Assembly (NCBI GenBank): GCA_030042575.1
Contig: JASHZK010000361.1
Location: 1 to 11,439, forward strand
Length of the DNA stretch: 11,439 nucleotides
Direction of reading: 5' to 3'
From: Acidimicrobiales bacterium
GTDB taxonomy: Bacteria; Actinomycetota; Acidimicrobiia; Acidimicrobiales; UBA8190
Shown here: piece by piece, positions 1-6,671 of the stretch
Layout: each line of letters begins with the position of its first letter
Numbering within the stretch: the stretch's first letter is position 1
Notes under the pieces: model-generated
Database searches by the model: none
The model's input: only the letters and a program-made list of their open reading frames with translations
What the model was told of the DNA's origin: nothing
Program-made: the position numbers and the translations under genes

Positions 1-542
1 CAGAAAGCGTGATCACCGGCGGGAATTGTGCTCGCTTGGCCGAGGAAGTGCTCGGGGGCCACTTTGTAGCCTCGGAAGCCGACCACGGCGGAGCGGGTGA
101 CGGCCTCGCCGATGGCCATGAGGATCAGGGCCGCCACCCAGGCCTCGCTCGACGTGATGGAATGCGAGCGCGAGAACCGCTCGATGGCGGCGCCGCCCCC
201 GTGGGTGGCGTACAGCTGGAAGGCCAGGCGGGTTCCCACACCGGCCACCCAGAACACGGCGGCCAGGACCCCGGCCTTGGAGCGCGCATGGCCGTCGGCC
301 CCCCGGGTCACCTTGGTGAAGGTCCCGGCCAGCACTCCCAGGGTCACCCCCAGTCCGAGGCCCAGGGCCACGAGGAGCAGGTCGTTGCCGGCGGTGGGGA
401 TGCCCTTCAAGTAGCTGAAAGCGGCCCAGGCGCACAGCCCCACCGGGATGAGGAGCTGACGGAGGCTGAGCCGGCGCCCACGGACCTGGAGGAACACGAT
501 GCCGATGAGCGCCAAGTCGATGATCCAATCGGAGGTAGTCAT
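1..542 (-). CDS. Multi-pass integral membrane protein, function unknown (3' end cut by window edge)
   Basis: The reading frame starts at ATG 542-540 and stays open to base 1, giving 180 codons without a stop; the C-terminus lies outside the window. The protein has about five hydrophobic stretches, near residues 5-19, 29-45, 54-73, 91-111 and 134-155, so it is probably an inner-membrane protein. A basic loop (VRGRRLSLRQ, residues 20-29) follows the first segment, suggesting that this loop is cytoplasmic. No catalytic motif is recognised. The general layout recalls small CcdC/DUF1453-type membrane proteins, but this is only a weak resemblance and no function is assigned. No clear Shine-Dalgarno sequence precedes the start. 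Instead CACACT lies seven bases upstream, which could make the mRNA leaderless. The gene lies 120 bases behind the DUF5522 gene on the same strand. Other frames that are open here lack membrane-protein composition and look like GC-rich shadows. Confidence 0.72.
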   Translation of the reverse strand, partial: MTTSDWIIDLALIGIVFLQVRGRRLSLRQLLIPVGLCAWAAFSYLKGIPTAGNDLLLVALGLGLGVTLGVLAGTFTKVTRGADGHARSKAGVLAAVFWVAGVGTRLAFQLYATHGGGAAIERFSRSHSITSSEAWVAALILMAIGEAVTRSAVVGFRGYKVAPEHFLGQASTIPAGDHAF

Positions 543-549
543 GGATCAC

Positions 550-555
550 AGTGTG
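550..555 (-). promoter_or_regulatory. Possible -10 element of the membrane-protein gene
   Basis: CACACT is followed by seven bases and then ATG 542. The same hexamer with the same spacing precedes the BtuF-like gene at 952. It differs from the actinobacterial TANNNT -10 consensus only in the first base. A leaderless transcript is inferred; no convincing -35 was found. Confidence 0.3.
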
Positions 556-577
556 TCCCCGGACCGCTCTGGCGTCG

Positions 578-630
578 TCCACCCGGAGTTTGATCGCCGG
601 GTGGATCGAAGGGGTGGAGCCTCCACCCGG
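578..630. repeat. Cluster of interlocking inverted repeats (TCCACCCGG family)
   Basis: TCCACCCGG occurs at 578-586 and again at 622-630. Its exact complement CCGGGTGGA lies between them at 597-605, and a shorter complement GGGTGGA is at 612-618. Three hairpins are possible: 578-586 with 597-605 (9 bp, 10-base loop), 597-605 with 622-630 (9 bp, 16-base loop) and 612-618 with 622-628 (7 bp, 3-base loop). The first two exclude each other because they share an arm, and the last two share the 622-630 arm. The cluster sits in the gap between the DUF5522 stop and the membrane-protein start. It could be a terminator, an attenuator or a protein-binding operator. No T-run follows, which argues against a classic intrinsic terminator. 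Confidence 0.6.
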
Positions 631-662
631 GGGCGGACCGCCCGATGGCGGCCCGGGCCGGT

Positions 663-896
663 CTACTCGACGTAGGGGCAGTGGCGGCAGCCGCGTTCGC
701 AGCAGTAGCCCCGGTCGCACAGGTAGCGGGCGCTGAGCACGAACAGCCCGGTCTCGGGGTCGAGATAGCCGGCTTCCCCGGCCTCGAGAGCCCGGGTGTG
801 CAGCTCGAGCACCAGGGCACGGCGGGGATGGTCGAGAGCCAGGCGGTCCGGGTGGGGCTCGGTGAGCGGGCGCGGCGCGAGCTTCTCGGCGGCCAC
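663..896 (-). CDS. DUF5522-type small Cys-rich protein
   Basis: The 77-residue product carries the signature of the DUF5522 family: PLTEPHP near residues 10-16, DPETGLFVL at 46-54, and a C-terminal Cys cluster ending CCERGCRHCPYVE (Cys 60, 65, 66, 70 and 73). The closely spaced cysteines suggest a bound metal such as zinc, which is inference; no biochemical role is known to me. Start choice is uncertain. GTG 896 gives the usual short length and lies seven bases after TACCAT, a good TANNNT element. Upstream in-frame starts at GTG 941, ATG 953, ATG 959 and ATG 983 exist, but the ATGs would overlap the divergent BtuF-like gene at 952. The gene is divergent from that BtuF-like gene, with 55 bases between the chosen starts, and may share its control region. 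Confidence 0.82.
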   Translation of the reverse strand: MAAEKLAPRPLTEPHPDRLALDHPRRALVLELHTRALEAGEAGYLDPETGLFVLSARYLCDRGYCCERGCRHCPYVE

Positions 897-903
897 CTCG
901 ACG

Positions 904-909
904 ATGGTA
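904..909 (-). promoter_or_regulatory. Possible -10 element (TACCAT) of the DUF5522 gene
   Basis: TACCAT fits the TANNNT consensus and lies seven bases before GTG 896. This would give a leaderless mRNA and supports the GTG 896 start over the longer forms. No convincing -35 was seen. Confidence 0.35.
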
Positions 910-938
910 ACGAGCTTGGCCGTGTGACGGCGGCCCGG

Positions 939-944
939 CACACT
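939..944 (+). promoter_or_regulatory. Possible -10 element of the BtuF-like gene
   Basis: CACACT is followed by GGGGGAC and then ATG 952. The spacing of seven bases equals that at the membrane-protein gene (550-555). The G-run could instead act as a close-set ribosome binding site, so promoter identity is tentative. Confidence 0.3.
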
Positions 945-951
945 GGGGGAC

Positions 952-1842
952 ATGCGCATCGTGTCCCTTCTTCCTTCCGCCACCGAGATCGTCTATGCCC
1001 TGGGCCTCGAGGACGACCTGGTGGGCGTGACCCACGAGTGCGACTGGCCGCTCGAGGCCCGCCACAAGACCGTCGTGTCGGTCTCGGCCCTGCCGCCGGC
1101 GGCCGACCCCGCCGAGATCGACCGCCTGGTGAGCCAGAGTCTGGCCGGCGGCGATCCCATCTACCGCCTCGACGAGGTGGCCGTGGGCGACCTGCGGCCC
1201 GACATGGTGCTCACCCAGGACCTGTGCGCCGTGTGCGCCGTGCCCGCCGGGCACGTGGAGGAGGCGCTCGAGGTCCTCGGTTGCTCGGCTCGGATCGTGT
1301 CGCTGGACCCCGGGTCGCTCGAGGAGGTCCTCGACTGTCTTCTCACCGTGGGCCGGGCCACCGGGACGCTCGATCGGGCCGAACGAGTGGTGCTCGAACT
1401 GACCGCCCGTCTCGACGCCGTCCGGGAGGCGCTCCGCGGCGCGCGCCGCCCCCGCACCTTCGCCTTGGAGTGGGGTGACCCGCCGTTCAGCGGCGGCTAC
1501 TGGGTGCCCGACATGATCAGCACCGCCGGGGGCGAACCGGTGCTCGGCCGTTGCGGTGTCCCCTCGGTTCGGATCGGGTGGGAGCAGATCGCGGCAGCGG
1601 CCCCCGAGGTCGTGGTGTTCATGCCCTGCGGATACGGACTGGGGGAGGCGGTGGAGCAGGCGCAGGCGCTCCTGGAGCGGTCCGAACTGGACTGTGCCAG
1701 CGCCGTCTTCGCCGTGGACGCCAGCTCCTACTTCTCACGCCCGGGGCCGCGGCTGGTCGACGGCGTCGAGCTGTTGGCCTCGGCCATCCATCCCGGCTCC
1801 GTTCGACCCCGGGTGGGCGGCGCCCTGCGCCGTCTGCGCTGA
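952..1842 (+). CDS. BtuF/TroA-fold cobalamin-binding-type protein, apparently cytosolic
   Basis: The 296-residue protein opens directly with MRIVSLLPSATEIVYALG, the first strand and helix of the periplasmic-binding-protein fold of BtuF (vitamin B12) and related class III binding proteins. Later motifs, GDPPFSGGYWVPDMI (176-190, after EWG at 173) and VVVFMPCGYGLGEA (221-234), belong to the group usually annotated as cobalamin-binding protein. There is no signal peptide or lipobox, and no ABC permease or ATPase gene is nearby, so a role as the binding component of an importer is doubtful. The cysteines in HECDW (Cys30), LCAVCAV (Cys92 and Cys95) and MPCGY (Cys226) stand out and may mark a thiol or metal function; this is inference. 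ATG 952 starts immediately before the fold, and seven bases upstream lies CACACT. The gene is divergent from the DUF5522 gene and convergent with sufU. Confidence 0.85.
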   Translation: MRIVSLLPSATEIVYALGLEDDLVGVTHECDWPLEARHKTVVSVSALPPAADPAEIDRLVSQSLAGGDPIYRLDEVAVGDLRPDMVLTQDLCAVCAVPAGHVEEALEVLGCSARIVSLDPGSLEEVLDCLLTVGRATGTLDRAERVVLELTARLDAVREALRGARRPRTFALEWGDPPFSGGYWVPDMISTAGGEPVLGRCGVPSVRIGWEQIAAAAPEVVVFMPCGYGLGEAVEQAQALLERSELDCASAVFAVDASSYFSRPGPRLVDGVELLASAIHPGSVRPRVGGALRRLR

Positions 1843-1845
1843 AGA

Positions 1846-1869
1846 GCCCGGTGGGCGGGCGAGGGCCCG
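1846..1869. terminator. Weak GC-rich hairpins between convergent genes
   Basis: The 40-base gap between the BtuF-like stop and the sufU stop holds two short GC stems: GCCC with GGGC around 1846-1856, and CGGGC with GCCCG at 1856-1869 (four-base loop). The position suits a bidirectional terminator, but the stems are short and no T-run follows on either strand, so this is a weak call. Confidence 0.25.
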
Positions 1870-1882
1870 AGCGTCCGCCGGT

Positions 1883-2383
1883 TCAGGAGGCGAGCTTCTC
1901 CACCTCGTCCAGGCCCTGGGCCAAGGTGTTCCAGCTCAAGGTGGCGCACTTGATCCGCACCGGGAACTTGACCACCCCCTGCAGGGCGGCCAGCTCACCG
2001 AGGGCGGCCAGGTCCACCGGCTCGTCCTCGGCGGTGGCTTCGCCGGAGTCGGGCTCGTCGCCGTCGCCCAGGCGAGCCTCGTGGATGGACATCATCGACT
2101 TGAAGGTGCGGATGAGGCCGCGCACCTCCTCCACCGCCTTGTCCTTGACCGCCGCCGACATGAGCGAGGCCGACGACTGGCTGATCGAGCAGCCCTGGCC
2201 GGCGATGCGGATGTCGACCACCTTGTCGTCCTCCACCAACAGGTAGAGCACCACCTCGTCGCCGCACAGCGGGTTGAAGCCCTCGACCCGGTGCGCCGGT
2301 GGCTCCGGCAGCTCACCGCGGTTACGCGGGCTTCGGTAATGGTCGAGGATGATCTCGCGGTAGAGGTCTTCGAGGCCGGGCAT
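1883..2383 (-). CDS. sufU: SufU-type Fe-S scaffold / zinc-dependent sulfur-transfer protein
   Basis: The 166-residue product is a NifU/IscU-like protein of the SufU type. It begins MPGLEDLYREIILDHYRSPRN, the usual N-terminus. The metal ligands expected in SufU are present: Cys40 and Asp42 in NPLCGDE, Cys65 in GQGCSIS, and Cys146 in RIKCATLSW. SufU accepts persulfide sulfur from SufS through a zinc-bound site and passes it on for Fe-S assembly in the cytosol. The insertion between the second and third cysteines, typical of SufU against IscU, is here acidic and low in complexity (roughly residues 105-125, with GDGDEPDSGE and AEDEPVDL). The start overlaps the sufS stop by one base (TGATG), so translation is probably coupled. 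An upstream in-frame extension to 2536 was rejected because it reads through sufS and adds unrelated Arg/Gly-rich sequence. Confidence 0.95.
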   Translation of the reverse strand: MPGLEDLYREIILDHYRSPRNRGELPEPPAHRVEGFNPLCGDEVVLYLLVEDDKVVDIRIAGQGCSISQSSASLMSAAVKDKAVEEVRGLIRTFKSMMSIHEARLGDGDEPDSGEATAEDEPVDLAALGELAALQGVVKFPVRIKCATLSWNTLAQGLDEVEKLAS

Positions 2384-3648
2384 CAGCTGAACAGGGTACC
2401 GGCCATCTCCAGTCCGTCGGCCAGGGCGTCGACGTCGGAGAAGTCGTTGTACACGTAGAACGAGGCTCGGGCCGTGGCCGTCACCCCCAGCCGGCGCATG
2501 AGCGGCTTGGCACAGTGGTGTCCGGCCCGCACGCACACTCCCTGTTGGTCGAGGACCTGCGACAGGTCGTGCGGGTGGACGTCGCGATAGGCCACAGACA
2601 GCACGCCGCCGCGGTCCTCGGTGCCCTCGGGACCGAAGATCTGGAGATCGTCGCCGAACCGGTCGGTCAACGTCCGCTGGGCGTAGGCGGTGAGGGACAC
2701 CTCGTGGGCGCGGACCTGGCCCATGCCCAGGGCCTCCAGGTAGCGCACCGCCGCCGCCAGCCCGACCGCCTCGGCGATGGGAGGAGTTCCCGCCTCGAAT
2801 TTCCAGGGAAGCACGTTGGGGCTGAAGCCGTCGCGCCGGACGTCACGGATCATGCCGCCGCCCCCGAGATAGGGCGGCATGGACTCGAGCAACTCGGCCC
2901 GGGCCCACAGCACCCCGATACCGGTGGGGCCCAGCATCTTGTGGGCACTGAAGGCCAGGAAGTCGCAGCCCATGGCGTGGACGTCGGTCGCCAGGTGGGG
3001 CACCGACTGGGCCCCGTCGGCTACCACCAGCGCGCCCACGGCATGGGCGGCTTCGGCCAGGCGGGCAAAAGGTGGGATCGTCCCCAGCACGTTGGACATG
3101 GAGCTGCAGGCCACCAGCTTCACGCCGTCCAGCAGCCGGTCGAGGTCGGACGACTCCAGGCGGTAGCCGTCGTCCAAGCCGATCCAACGCAGCTCCAGCC
3201 CGCGCTCGTCGGCCAGCATGAGCCAGGGCACCAGGTTGGAGTGGTGCTCCATTTCTGTGAGCAACACGGCGTCGCCCGGTTGCAGGTTGGCTCGGCCCCA
3301 GGTGGCGGCCACCATGTTGATGGCCTCGGTGGCGTTCTTGACGAAGACCACCTCCACCTCGGGCTGCGGCGCCCCGATGAAGCGCCCGACGGTGATCCGG
3401 GCCGACTCGTAGCGACGATCGGCCTCCTCGGCCAGGGCGTACACGCCTCGGTGCACGTTGGCGTGAGAGGTGGCGTAGTAGTCGTCCATGGCGTCGAGGA
3501 CGGCCTGCGGGTGCTGCGAGGAGGAGGCGGAGTCCAAGTACACCAGCCGGTGCCCGTGGGCGCTTTGGGCCAGGACGGGGAAGTCCTTCTTGATCCGCTC
3601 CACGTCCAGCGGACCGCTGCCCGTCGGGGCCCGGTTCACCTGCGCCAT
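2383..3648 (-). CDS. sufS: SufS cysteine desulfurase (group II)
   Basis: The 421-residue PLP enzyme removes sulfur from cysteine, giving alanine and an enzyme persulfide that SufU collects. Visible motifs are YLDSASSSQHP (37-47), the cofactor lysine Lys237 in FSAHKMLGPTG, and the persulfide cysteine Cys379 in RAGHHCAKPLMRR near the C-terminus. The short catalytic loop and the RAGHHCAKP motif are typical of SufS/CsdA rather than IscS. ATG 3648 begins MAQVNRAPTG about ten residues before the conserved DVERIKKDFPVL segment, and it lies inside the last 13 bases of sufC, so coupling to sufC is likely. The longer in-frame extension to 4164 is antisense-like sequence over sufC and was not used. The stop codon overlaps the sufU start. 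Confidence 0.96.
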   Translation of the reverse strand: MAQVNRAPTGSGPLDVERIKKDFPVLAQSAHGHRLVYLDSASSSQHPQAVLDAMDDYYATSHANVHRGVYALAEEADRRYESARITVGRFIGAPQPEVEVVFVKNATEAINMVAATWGRANLQPGDAVLLTEMEHHSNLVPWLMLADERGLELRWIGLDDGYRLESSDLDRLLDGVKLVACSSMSNVLGTIPPFARLAEAAHAVGALVVADGAQSVPHLATDVHAMGCDFLAFSAHKMLGPTGIGVLWARAELLESMPPYLGGGGMIRDVRRDGFSPNVLPWKFEAGTPPIAEAVGLAAAVRYLEALGMGQVRAHEVSLTAYAQRTLTDRFGDDLQIFGPEGTEDRGGVLSVAYRDVHPHDLSQVLDQQGVCVRAGHHCAKPLMRRLGVTATARASFYVYNDFSDVDALADGLEMAGTLFS

Positions 3649-4379
3649 GCCTCGTACCCCTGGCGCTCCAGGCGCTGGGCCAGCTCGCTGCCGCCCCGTT
3701 CGACCAGGCGTCCGTCCACCATCACGTGCACCACGTCGGGGCGCAGCAGCTCGAGGATCTTGGTGTAGTGGGTGACCACGAGCACGCCCATGGCCGGCCG
3801 GTCCTGGCGCACGGACTGCACGCCTTTGGCCACCACCGCCAGGGCGTCGATGTCCAGGCCCGAGTCGGTCTCGTCCAGGACGGCCAGGTCCGGCTGGAGC
3901 AGGGCCATCTGGAGGATCTCGTTCCGCTTCTTCTCCCCGCCCGAGAAGCCCTCGTTGAGATGACGCTCGGCGAAGGCCGGGTCCATGCCCAGACGGTCCA
4001 TCCACTGCGTCATGGACAGGCGGATCTCCAGTGCCGAGCGTTCCTCGCCCACACGGGCCGAAACCGCCTGGCGCAGGAACTGGGTCACCGAGACCCCCGA
4101 GATCTCCTCGGGGTACTGGAAGGCCAAGAACATTCCCGCCTTGGCCCGCACGTCGGGGGCCCACGTCGTCACGTCGGACCCTCGCAGGCGGACCGTGCCG
4201 GCGGTCACCTGGTAGGCAGGGTTGCCCAGCACGGTGTTGGCCAGGGTGGACTTGCCCGAGCCGTTGGGTCCCATGAGGGCGTGGATCTCACCCTGGCCCA
4301 CCACCAGGTCCACCCCGCGCAGGATCTCGGCACCATCGACGGCCACGTGCAGTCCCGACACCTCGAGCAGGGGGGTCAC
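3636..4379 (-). CDS. sufC: SufC, ATPase subunit of the SUF Fe-S assembly machine
   Basis: The 247-residue protein is an ABC-type ATPase that normally binds SufB and SufD and drives Fe-S cluster assembly in the cytosol. It shows Walker A GPNGSGKST (37-45), a Q-loop in LAFQYPEEI (85-93), the SufC-type signature GFSGGEKKRNEILQMA (144-159), Walker B LAVLDETDSGLD (165-176) and the H-loop His204 in VVTHYTK. Length and motifs are normal for SufC. The start is taken as GTG 4379, eight bases after TAGAGT, which would give a leaderless mRNA; no ATG occurs near the expected N-terminus. The 3' end overlaps sufS by 13 bases. It is the first gene of the sufC-sufS-sufU operon. sufB and sufD, its obligate partners, are not next to it and must be encoded elsewhere if the system works. 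Confidence 0.95.
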   Translation of the reverse strand: MTPLLEVSGLHVAVDGAEILRGVDLVVGQGEIHALMGPNGSGKSTLANTVLGNPAYQVTAGTVRLRGSDVTTWAPDVRAKAGMFLAFQYPEEISGVSVTQFLRQAVSARVGEERSALEIRLSMTQWMDRLGMDPAFAERHLNEGFSGGEKKRNEILQMALLQPDLAVLDETDSGLDIDALAVVAKGVQSVRQDRPAMGVLVVTHYTKILELLRPDVVHVMVDGRLVERGGSELAQRLERQGYEAWRR

Positions 4380-4387
4380 CGGCCCCC

Positions 4388-4395
4388 ACTCTACC
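4388..4395 (-). promoter_or_regulatory. Putative core promoter element GGTAGAGT of sufCSU
   Basis: On the minus strand GGTAGAGT ends eight bases before GTG 4379. TAGAGT fits the TANNNT -10 consensus, and the spacing suits transcription starting at or next to the start codon. It is one of four GGTAGNGT sites in the window that stand in this position. CTACCC at 4391-4396 has an inverted copy GGGTAG at 4421-4426, which might bind a regulator; this is weak. Confidence 0.5.
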
Positions 4396-4496
4396 CGCCG
4401 GCCGACGATTTGCACTACGTGGGTAGGGGGAATTCCACGGCGGGCGGGCGGGATTCGGGCAGCTGGGAGGCGGGATCGGGGTGCCGGAACAGGTCC

Positions 4497-4504
4497 GGTA
4501 GCGT
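4497..4504 (+). promoter_or_regulatory. Putative core promoter element GGTAGCGT of the debranching-enzyme gene
   Basis: GGTAGCGT ends ten bases before ATG 4515. The ten-base string GGTAGCGTCG (4497-4506) is repeated exactly before the acyl-CoA synthetase leader at 10671-10680. A five-base inverted repeat, CCGGA with TCCGG (4484-4498), abuts the element. The rest of the 135-base divergent region with sufC (4380-4514) is G-rich on the plus strand and shows no other clear signal. Confidence 0.5.
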
Positions 4505-4514
4505 CGCCCCTGCC

Positions 4515-6662
4515 ATGAGCGACCCGTGGACCTATACCGGCAGGGTGGCGTCGGTGGGCGACGGTGGTGCCGTCACGGTCACCCTGGTCGACGAGTCCAC
4601 CTTCGCCATCAGCGGCCGGGCGGGTGACGTGGTCACGGGGGGGGCCCAGGGGCTGTTCGTGCGTGACACGCGCCTGCTGTCGCGTCTGGAACTGTTGGTG
4701 AACGGCCAGCACCCCGAACCGTTGACCGCCATAGGGGAGGAGCCGTTCTCGGCCACGTTCGTCTCCCGCTGCCAGCCGCTGGCCGGGCGGTCCGACTCCA
4801 CGGTGATGGTCTTCCGGGGCCGCTACGTCGGCCAGGGAATGCGCGAAGACGTCATCCTCCGCAATTTCGGCGACGAAGCCACCTTCTGCTCGGTGGAGAT
4901 CTTCGTCGCCTCGGATTTCGCCGATCTCTTCGCCGTCAAGGAAGGGCGCAGCACCGAGTTCGAGGGTGAGATCACCCATGAGCCTCACCGCCAGAGCCTG
5001 GAGATCTCCTACCGCCGGGGCACGGTGAGCCGAGGAGTGGTCCTGCAATTCTCCCCCGCCCCCGCCAAGGTGGGCGAGGACATCGCCTCCTTCGAAGCCA
5101 TCGTTCCCGCCCATGGCCAATGGCAGGCCTGCATCGAGGTCCATCCGGTCATAGAGGGCAAGGCCATCGATCCCCGCTACCTGTGCGGCCAGCCCGTCGA
5201 ACGCGCCGCCCCCGCCGAGCGGCTGGCCAAGTGGCGCCGGCAGGTCCCCCAAGTCGAGACCGACCACGAGAAGTTGGGCGCCGTGCTCACCCGCAGCTCC
5301 GAGGACCTGGGCGCCCTGCGCATCTTCGACCCCGACTTCCCCGAGCGGGTGGTGATGGCCGCCGGTGCACCCTGGTTCATGACCGTCTTCGGTCGTGACT
5401 CGCTCATCACCTCGTGGATGGCTCTGGTGGTGGACCCCGATCTGGCCCTGGGCGTCCTCCAGACCCTGGCTCGCTTCCAAGGCACCGACATCGACCCCCG
5501 CAGCGACGAGCAGCCGGGGCGGATCCTGCACGAGATGCGATTCGGCGAAGCCCCCTCGTTGTCGCTGGGCGGGGGTTCCATCTACTACGGCAGTGCCGAC
5601 GCCACACCCCTGTTCGTGATGCTCCTGGGCGAGCTGCGCCGCTGGGGTCTGGCCCGTGAAGTGGTGGACGAGCTCATGCCCAACGCCGAGCGGGCTCTCG
5701 AGTGGATCGAGCACTTCGGCGACGCCGACGGAGACGGCTACGTGGAGTACCACCGGGCCACCGACCGGGGCCTGGCCAACCAGGGATGGAAGGACTCCTG
5801 GGACGGGATCCGTTACGGCGACGGCCGCGTGGCCCAGGCCCCCATCGCCCTGTGCGAGGTCCAGGCCTACGTCTACAGCGCCTATCTGGCCCGCGCCCAC
5901 TTCGCCTACGAGGCCGGGGACCACGCCACCTACGACCGGTACCGGACCAAGGCGGCCCACCTCAAGGCCGACTTCAACCGTGACTTCTGGGACGAGGAGA
6001 AGGGTTGGTTCGCCGTCGGCCTCGACGCCGACAAGCGCCGGATCGATTCACTCACCTCCAACATGGGCCATTGCCTGTGGACGGGGATCGTCGAGGAGGA
6101 CAAAGCCAAGCTGGTGGCCGACCGGCTGGTGTCGCCCGAGCTCTTCAGCGGTTGGGGGGTGCGCACACTGGCCACGACCAACGGCGGCTACAACCCCATC
6201 AGCTATCACTGCGGCTCGGTGTGGCCCCACGACACCGCCGTGGTGGCCGCCGGCCTCGTTCGTTATGGATTCGTCGACTACGCCACTCGGCTCGTCACCG
6301 CCTTGTTGGACGCCGGCTGGTCCCAGGGAGGTCGTCTGCCCGAGCTGTTCAGCGGTCTCGACCGTCACGACTTCGCTTCTCCGGTGCCCTATCCCACTTC
6401 GAGCTCACCCCAGGCGTGGGCGGCGGCATCACCGCTTCTGTGCCTGCGCTCGATGCTCCGTCTCGACCCCTGGGTCCCTTACGGACGGACCTGGTTGGCG
6501 CCGGTGCTGCTTCCCGGCATGACCCGGCTCAAAGTCGAGGGGATCCCGCTGGGCGGGTCGCGGGTCACGGTGGAGGTCGATGAAAGCGGCTTCGAGGTGA
6601 GCGGTCTGGCCCCCGAGATCGAGGTCGTCTCCGAACCCCGTCATCCAGCTACTGCCGCCTAG
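4515..6662 (+). CDS. Glycogen-debranching-type amylo-alpha-1,6-glucosidase
   Basis: The 715-residue protein has an N-terminal beta-rich domain of the GDE_N_bis type, with the family-typical LVDESTFAISGRAGDV (24-39) and GLFVRDTRLLSRLELLVNG (46-64). An (alpha/alpha)6-barrel glycosidase domain follows from about residue 250. Conserved barrel motifs are APWFMTVFGRDSLITSW (285-301), NQGWKDSWDG (422-431, with Asp427 the likely catalytic acid), YHCGSVWPHDTA (564-575) and GGRLPELFSGL (605-615). The family hydrolyses alpha-1,6 branch points in glycogen-like glucans or related oligosaccharides; the exact substrate cannot be read from sequence. No signal peptide is visible, so it should be cytosolic. 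ATG 4515 immediately precedes the conserved N-terminal domain. A long upstream extension in the same frame runs antisense through sufC and was rejected. The FGGY kinase follows after nine bases. Confidence 0.9.
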   Translation: MSDPWTYTGRVASVGDGGAVTVTLVDESTFAISGRAGDVVTGGAQGLFVRDTRLLSRLELLVNGQHPEPLTAIGEEPFSATFVSRCQPLAGRSDSTVMVFRGRYVGQGMREDVILRNFGDEATFCSVEIFVASDFADLFAVKEGRSTEFEGEITHEPHRQSLEISYRRGTVSRGVVLQFSPAPAKVGEDIASFEAIVPAHGQWQACIEVHPVIEGKAIDPRYLCGQPVERAAPAERLAKWRRQVPQVETDHEKLGAVLTRSSEDLGALRIFDPDFPERVVMAAGAPWFMTVFGRDSLITSWMALVVDPDLALGVLQTLARFQGTDIDPRSDEQPGRILHEMRFGEAPSLSLGGGSIYYGSADATPLFVMLLGELRRWGLAREVVDELMPNAERALEWIEHFGDADGDGYVEYHRATDRGLANQGWKDSWDGIRYGDGRVAQAPIALCEVQAYVYSAYLARAHFAYEAGDHATYDRYRTKAAHLKADFNRDFWDEEKGWFAVGLDADKRRIDSLTSNMGHCLWTGIVEEDKAKLVADRLVSPELFSGWGVRTLATTNGGYNPISYHCGSVWPHDTAVVAAGLVRYGFVDYATRLVTALLDAGWSQGGRLPELFSGLDRHDFASPVPYPTSSSPQAWAAASPLLCLRSMLRLDPWVPYGRTWLAPVLLPGMTRLKVEGIPLGGSRVTVEVDESGFEVSGLAPEIEVVSEPRHPATAA

Positions 6663-6665
6663 GCT
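6660..6665 (+). promoter_or_regulatory. Possible -10 hexamer TAGGCT built on the debranching-enzyme stop codon
   Basis: The stop codon TAG (6660-6662) is the start of TAGGCT, which fits TANNNT and lies six bases before ATG 6672. An internal promoter for the kinase and lyase is possible, but chance agreement is also likely because the preceding GG seen in other sites is missing. Confidence 0.2.
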
Positions 6666-6671
6666 CGCCCG

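Noticed and set aside
13..1254. A 413-codon minus-strand open frame across the left end
   Set aside because: It crosses the DUF5522 and BtuF-like genes, is rich in Pro, Gly, His and Arg, and has no recognisable motif. It is a GC-rich shadow; the real minus-strand genes are in other frames.
2383..4164. An N-terminal extension of SufS by 172 residues
   Set aside because: It reads through sufC in another frame and is Gly/Pro/Arg-rich. SufS is complete from ATG 3648.
4433..4480. G-rich tandem tracts in the sufC/debranching-enzyme gap, considered as a regulatory repeat or quadruplex
   Set aside because: Short runs of G are expected in this base composition and spacing is irregular, so there is no specific support.
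3726..4514. An N-terminal extension of the debranching enzyme by 263 residues
   Set aside because: It is antisense to SufC, whose Walker and signature motifs are unmistakable. ATG 4515 starts at the family N-terminus.
3636..5960. A 774-codon minus-strand frame that would fuse a long N-terminus to SufC
   Set aside because: The extra sequence lies antisense to the debranching enzyme and has no domain signal. SufC begins at the conserved LLEVSGLHV segment with GTG 4379.
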